From: Labyrinthula sp. Ha
Lineage: Eukaryota > Sar > Bigyra > Labyrinthulida > Labyrinthulaceae
DNA: 64,000 nt
Assembly: GCA_015227615.1 (NCBI GenBank)
Contig: JAALGZ010000018.1
Span: 248,001-312,000, forward strand
Reading direction: 5' to 3'
The position numbers were made by a program, and so were the translations under genes. Below are positions 58,101 through 64,000 of the stretch, piece after piece. Under the pieces are notes generated by a model, which saw nothing but the letters and a program-made list of their open reading frames with translations, was not told the DNA's origin and did not search any database. Within the stretch, counting starts at the first letter, position 1. Each line of letters starts with the position of its first letter.

Positions 58101-61100
58101 TAAGAATAACTTTGGTGCAATCATTTCATATTATGTTTTCATAGGGTTAACCTTTTGTTATGTTTTGCACTTAAATTAATCAGTGAATATTTCGTTGCAT
58201 ACTATTCTAAAACAAGAAAACAAAGTTATTGGGTTTCAAAATAAGTTGAACAAAGAAACTGTGGCATTTTTTTTATTAATTAGTATTTATAAGAAAACAT
58301 ATTGTTCCTCCATCTTATACAAGAAACTACTTCAATTCTTTCTCAGAAATGGGCAATATGATATATAAAATCTTCTTATAAATCTCTCATCTTTGCATAT
58401 CCTAGTCTCTTACCTCCTCTGAAAGAAGATAAAATAGCTCCTTGTTAAATTCATCATATTATAAGAATAATAGAGAACCCTGGCATATTGGGCTCTGTGA
58501 CGTTCAGAATTCCCTTGGGGGAGGCATTCTTCTTGAACTGTTGAAGACGCACTAGTACACGAACTGTCAATTTTTTTTGGTTTTACAACAAGAAGTATGA
58601 ATATTGTTCTTTATTAAGAAATTCAACTATTCGTAGCATTGCTACCACTGATTTTCGTTATTAGACCATGCTACTTGGTTTTGGACTAAATCCTCCGAGA
58701 ATTAATTACTTAATGTATAATTCTAAGACAACAAAAATAATATGTGTTTACTCGTCCATGAATTGTGCAACAAGAGTATCTTGTTGCATGTAGCGGAGAC
58801 TGGCAGGTAGTAGCTGATTGGGCTCATAGAAAGGTTTTCTAAATCTAATTGGAGTCATGGAGTCAAGGATATATCACGCAGAATATCGAATGAGAAAAAT
58901 GAGAACAAAAATAAGACTTTTCTCCTCATATTCTAGGAAAAGAAATTTATACAAGTATTACATATCATTCAGGGGGTCTTGTATAGTACCTAGACAAGTT
59001 CAATTTGTAAAACAGCCCAGCGGTTTACTATACATATGAAACTTCGTCCATCTCTATCATCGATAGTACAGCACCAACACACCGAACAATTGTTTTATTC
59101 ATCTTTATTATAAAACTCTAAATACTAAAAAATATAAAAATCTCTATTGGAAAACATACTTTTAGTGGAACATAAAAACACAGATACGGTAAAAGCCAAA
59201 TTACAGTAACTTCTTTAAATTATATTCAAAATGAGCCTTATCCAAGGAAATATTGCGAAGAGTTGTCAAAATCTACTGAATTTATACGTTGAAAGTCTAT
59301 GAGCAAACAATAGGCCATTGATAAATATCTTGTTGAAATAAGCAGAGCCCATATCTCTGTTTCTTATGAGCTCAGTAGTTCATTATTCTGTGTACCACTC
59401 ACTCTCTCACTGGACCCAACCAATAAAAAAAACAGATTATTGCACATAGTTTAGAGTTTTATGATAGGTTAATGTGAAATTAATCCAATATTTGAAACCC
59501 CATTCTCAAATTAATGTAAATTTCCAATACCACAAACATAGGAAAGTTGTAAGAAGTATGTATCTGGGAATGTGAAAGTGGGTTATCTAGCTACGGATAC
59601 AAAGAATCCACCGGATAGGTACAATTTCTCCCCGAATAAATATGTTACAATTGGCCTTTTTGAGTTGCCGAGTTCAATTCATTTTCATAGAATCTCAAAA
59701 CAACAGAAAATTTTGTCAATGTTACTATTATCTATAGCTATGACAATAAATACTTGATCAAAACTCGAAACCATGGACACAAGTTAGAAGCCTGAATCTT
59801 AGTTAATAAAATCACAATTATATATATATATATTGCTGCCTCATTACCCGAAAGTTTAACCCTAAGTTAGAATAGCTCGTTCCTCTCGGTTTTCAAAATT
59901 TGAGTTGGATAACTTAAGAAAAGCAGGTTTAAGTGACCCTAAGCTCCTATTATTCTGGTTATTCAACATATGCGGAATCAAAACATTATTTGCATATGTT
60001 TTAATTAGGTTTTTAATATACTTTAAAGACCAAACAACTTAGATTTTCCTTTGAACTACAAATTATTTCTCCGTATTACTGTTTTATATTCAAGATCCAT
60101 CAATAAAGACTCTTGAACCAATGTCAACATCTAATCTTGAGATAAAATATTTGCTTCCTACAGGACAAAAGATCAAACCAAAATATGAACATAAAGGTCA
60201 TATGTTTTAATTAATATTACAATATGCTTAAAAGGTTCACATTCTTTTCAATACTTTTGCATTGCCTCTATTGAAGTCATTTGATTTAGAAGCTCTCCCA
60301 GGGAAATCATCATAAAAAAGAATATCCCTTTAAGTATCCCCAATTTCTTAATATGTTTAGAAAATATAAGATAATCCAAAATCACAAAAACTTTAAGTTT
60401 GAATTGTTTTGGTGTTATATATACATAGCCGATAATAAAATTAACCAAATCGTTTGATCCACCGGGAGACCAAACCTAAGCGCTATGTAAAAGAAATTTT
60501 ACTAGCTAAAACCTATGTCGCTTTGAATTGAGCTCTAAGAACAAACATATATATCTAAATCAAGAAGTTTAACCTGAAAGCTTTTCCTGAAACAACTCTT
60601 CCAAAATTGATATTTTCTTGTTTTTCTCTTCGGTTATTCCCAATTTTCTAGTAATGTCTCATTTTAAATCCTGAAATGGGCGGGTACAATGTCTCAGTAT
60701 TCTGAGCTTGATCTTTTGCATAAAATGAGTTTTTACCTTTACCGATCATGGGCTTTCTCGTACAAATAATACAAACATCAATCTAGCAGTGGGTCTGCAA
60801 GAAAGTGCACCAACTTAGCATTCACTCGAATATCATTACCTGCTCTAATCCTATGTTCTTATCATTATGATACAAAGACATTCAAGGGCGAACTTATCCA
60901 TGGAAAGTTTTCTTTTGATCTGAAATATATTAATTTGTAATAATATCATAAAAGAAGCCGTAGAAAAAAGTATTCAAAATATGTGTTACCTGGAAACTGT
61001 GACCATATGAGGTTTGGTATAATAAATTTCTCGGAGATATTGTTGTGCAATGTTCTCAATCGAGGTAAGAAACAACTTCGGATATGATTATTCAATATAA

Positions 61101-64000
61101 AATCAAGTGCGAAATTAAGATTGGAGCGGATTGTTTATTAGCTATGAAGATATCTACAAAGCAGGCTTCTAAAATGGTTAGAATATAGTGATAATAAAAC
61201 ATCTGAACTCACGCAGAGGGAGACCTATATTAACAGAGTCAATCAATCACTGATTCACAGAAGTTGTACACATTAATTTTCTGAATTAGGATGTGGTTGA
61301 GGGAAGGTGAACCTGCTTTCATTGACATAGTATTCAATTTCTTGAATCTGTGCATATGTAGCACAGTCGTCGACATAAAAAAATTCCGATCAAAAGGGGT
61401 TCAAATATTTGATATAGAGTCAACGTGAGAAATACAGTCTTTAGCGGTTTTAAGAACCTGTAGGGTAGCTCTGGCTATATCATCCTAAGAAATAAAAGAT
61501 GTTAGATCATAGTTGCAAGTACTTTAAGTCTACAATATGATCTTCAGGGGTAATTCTCTTTATTTCATAAGATTAAATCAAATCTTACTCGCGTTTGAGC
61601 CAGGGATTGAACGTGATATAACATCCTTTCTTGGTAAGTTTCTTAGTATTTTTTCTCATATTGATTTTTTTTCAAACTTACTTATTAATTTTATCCTGGA
61701 GTAAATAATCATACGACTAGTTTGATAAGAACTCACCAGTTGATGAGTATCAAAACCAAAACATTCTTATTTAAGGTCAAAAGGAGGTATTTGGTTCTTA
61801 ATATTATTCAAAAAGTCCGATACCTGATTAAAACACTAAAACTATCAAACATTATTCTAAATTCAATGAAAAATGATGCTTATGTAAATGTTAAAATATA
61901 TCCCCTATTAGAAATATAAGTTTTGCGCGTTTTGCTGGATACTTTTCTAATCCTAGGTGCAACTTCCATTGTAGTATTAATAAGCATGGATATGGAGTTC
62001 AATCGCTTCACTTTAATACGGGAACAAAGCGGCTATTTTAAAAAATATAGAACATCTTTAAGGATATCTAGGATACAGGATGGTTACTAGATAATTACCC
62101 ATCAAGCTCTTCCTTATGCTTTTATTTTTGGTTTCTTCAATTTTTTACAACGTATTAGTTTCAATAGTGATAAATAAACATAGCTGCTGATAAGAGTTAT
62201 AGTTTTGCAATAAAGTTAATAGTAGCAATTTTCTTTTCCAGGCATATTTAATATTATTGCCGGGATGCTAAGCTCAAAATTACTATATAAGCGGAATAAG
62301 GCTGCTGCACAGAATGCAATGTATATTAACCGAGTTTAATACGACATATGCATAACGTTATGGAAAGTTGGTTGATACTTCTAAGATTTTGTAATGAATC
62401 TTCCAATAGGCACAATTAATGTGAGAATTTCACAATATGGGAACATAAACATATTACCAAGTTAGACATTATACAGGATGAAATGTTAATGAGTTCTCAT
62501 ACAAATTGATTCAAGAAGAGCGTTACTAATAGAAGTTGGCAGCAACCAAAACAGAAGAAAATGACAAAAAAGTTAAGGAAAACGCCTTAGAACCATCATC
62601 GATTATTAAGAGATATGCTTCTGCTAATTCAGTAAGCCTATTTATTTAAAAACGCAAGAGATTTATCTAATTCTAATACCCAGCAACTTTGGTCTTGAAA
62701 AAATTTCAAAGCCAAATATATCCACTAAATATTTGAATAAGGGGACACAAAAGGAATAAACCACTAAAAATTACCTTTATCGCTTTTATCATCTGGTTAA
62801 TTTAAGTTTAAATTCTTTTAACTTCACAATAATATATAGGAACTTTAGAAACTATTGACAATAAAAAACCTTAGCAATTAGAATGATCCATGCTGCACTG
62901 AGTTTATTCAATTTAATAAAAATTTACTATTTGAAGAATAGATATATTTAGTAAGAGTTAATAGGAAATAATTTGATTAGATTTTAAATAGTTTGGGTTT
63001 TTAATGTTCTTGGTCTTGCAAGCTTGAAGAAGGAGCCTCATATCAACACTTACCACAGTAAGAACGGTATTTCTTCTATACCCTTTAATATTTAGAACCA
63101 AATAAAGTTTGAAAGCACTGTTATTTTTTATAGAAAAATACTTATTTCTTATTTTTACAATATTTTGCGCACTCTAACGCCCTTATTATAAAATTGTTGA
63201 TAATGCGCGAATACAAATCCTTAATTCTTGGACACTCGTCTCCCATTTCTTTTAAACACCTCTTATACGGATAACTAAATCAATTCTAAATAAAATTCAA
63301 TAATTTTATTTCATTTTACGTTAAAACAAGTAATCAACGATACTCTTCTGCTTTATTTCTTCTATGCAATCTAAATTGAGAATAAAAAGTTTCAAATTGA
63401 CAAAGCTACTATCTTCCAAGTATAATAAATTGAGACAAACCAAAGGTAACTTGTCAATATTGTTTCAAATATATTTGTATTCAGATAAAATATTTTTTAT
63501 TCGACATGCTTGAACTTATCTGTGGGTCAGGTTGAAGTCTAAATGACAGAGCATCTCAATACTTCCTATGTGTCATGTGCTACTATCATCAGCTGTAATG
63601 TTATATAGATACTGACCCGAGATGCCTTCTTCGCTACAGAGTCACTACTATAAATTATTACTTTGTACTTTGTATGTTGTTGTCTGGACAGATTCCATTG
63701 CATCAACATAAAGAGATATCGGTCAGTCGTCATTGTGGTCAGTTTTTATCCATTGCATTGATCAAACCCCTTATATCCCAAAGTTAATTCGCAAATTCAA
63801 GCATGGAGATGAAGTTCTGCATCATATATTGAAATATCTCATGATAGTGATGGAAAAAGGTATCCAGATGTCCAAATAAAGATATGACCATGATATAAGA
63901 ATAAAATTTAGATGATTTCCCACAACTCCTTCTGTTTGTTGTTCTGCTCTTGTTATATTCATTCCGTCGATTCTTATATATTACAATCATAATCGATCTT
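55152..64000. other. Promoter region of paralogue B, then gene desert
   Basis: The first few hundred bases should hold the promoter of paralogue B. A TAACGTTA word lies at 55591-55598 with related TAACGG words nearby. Beyond that I see no supported gene. The most protein-like frames are 56346-56555 (-, 69 codons) and 57438-57629 (+, 63 codons, hydrophobic start), both within chance expectation. A short TA run lies at 59819-59833. Confidence 0.45.

Noticed and set aside
1-64000. tRNA, rRNA, CRISPR arrays, telomeric arrays, intact transposons or retroelements
   Set aside because: None recognised by eye on either strand; no telomere-like tandem array or CRISPR spacing was seen.

Overview
This window looks like nuclear DNA of a single-celled or simple eukaryote (a protist or alga) that I cannot place further. 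Reasons: strongly AT-rich DNA, the standard genetic code with all three stops in use, no operons, eukaryote-only genes (TRAPPC1, a mitochondrial mL41 ribosomal protein, a heat-shock factor), and GT-AG introns that are unusually short. The best-supported intron, in TRAPPC1, is 30 nt. The large genes are intronless, with single open frames of 1158 to 2023 codons.

Layout. 1-5060 has no recognisable gene. 5067-6618 is a compact block: a probable small EF-hand gene read through two short introns, 6-phosphogluconolactonase (+), and a tiny mitochondrial ribosomal protein mL41 (-) that converges on it with 25 bp between stops. Near 6.93-7.37 kb and 18.21-18.66 kb lie two direct copies of a roughly 440-bp repeat with a very conserved core. 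Between them are an intron-rich or decaying protein-kinase-like gene (-, about 7.8-10.3 kb) and a 2023-residue secreted EGF/Calx-beta/PA14/filamin-repeat protein (-). At 23.06-27.15 kb TRAPPC1 (-) and a 1158-residue basic orphan protein (+) diverge from a 79-bp gap. At 29.7-34.3 kb (+) and 50.4-55.2 kb (-) sit two paralogues of about 1550 residues, each a signal peptide, a very large extracytoplasmic domain and a two-module PqiA/LetA-like multi-spanning domain. A small HSF (-) and a small three-exon gene of unknown function (-, about 40 kb) lie between them. 40.5-50.4 kb and 55.2-64 kb are gene deserts.

The most striking content is the PqiA-like pair. The paralogues are clearly diverged along most of their length, but share an 857-bp coding tract, in inverted orientation, with one silent mismatch that I could find. 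This implies recent gene conversion, or recombination able to swap the two C-terminal tails by inversion. The architecture suggests a single-chain eukaryotic counterpart of the bacterial PqiA/LetA lipid-transport membrane module, with its own large outside domain. The secreted matrix-like protein and the two PqiA-like proteins share a surface or secretory theme. A CCACGTCATC motif occurs in gene sense upstream of one PqiA gene, of the matrix-protein gene and of mL41. Several intron-containing genes were found only by reading across frames, so the deserts may hold further short-exon genes I could not resolve.
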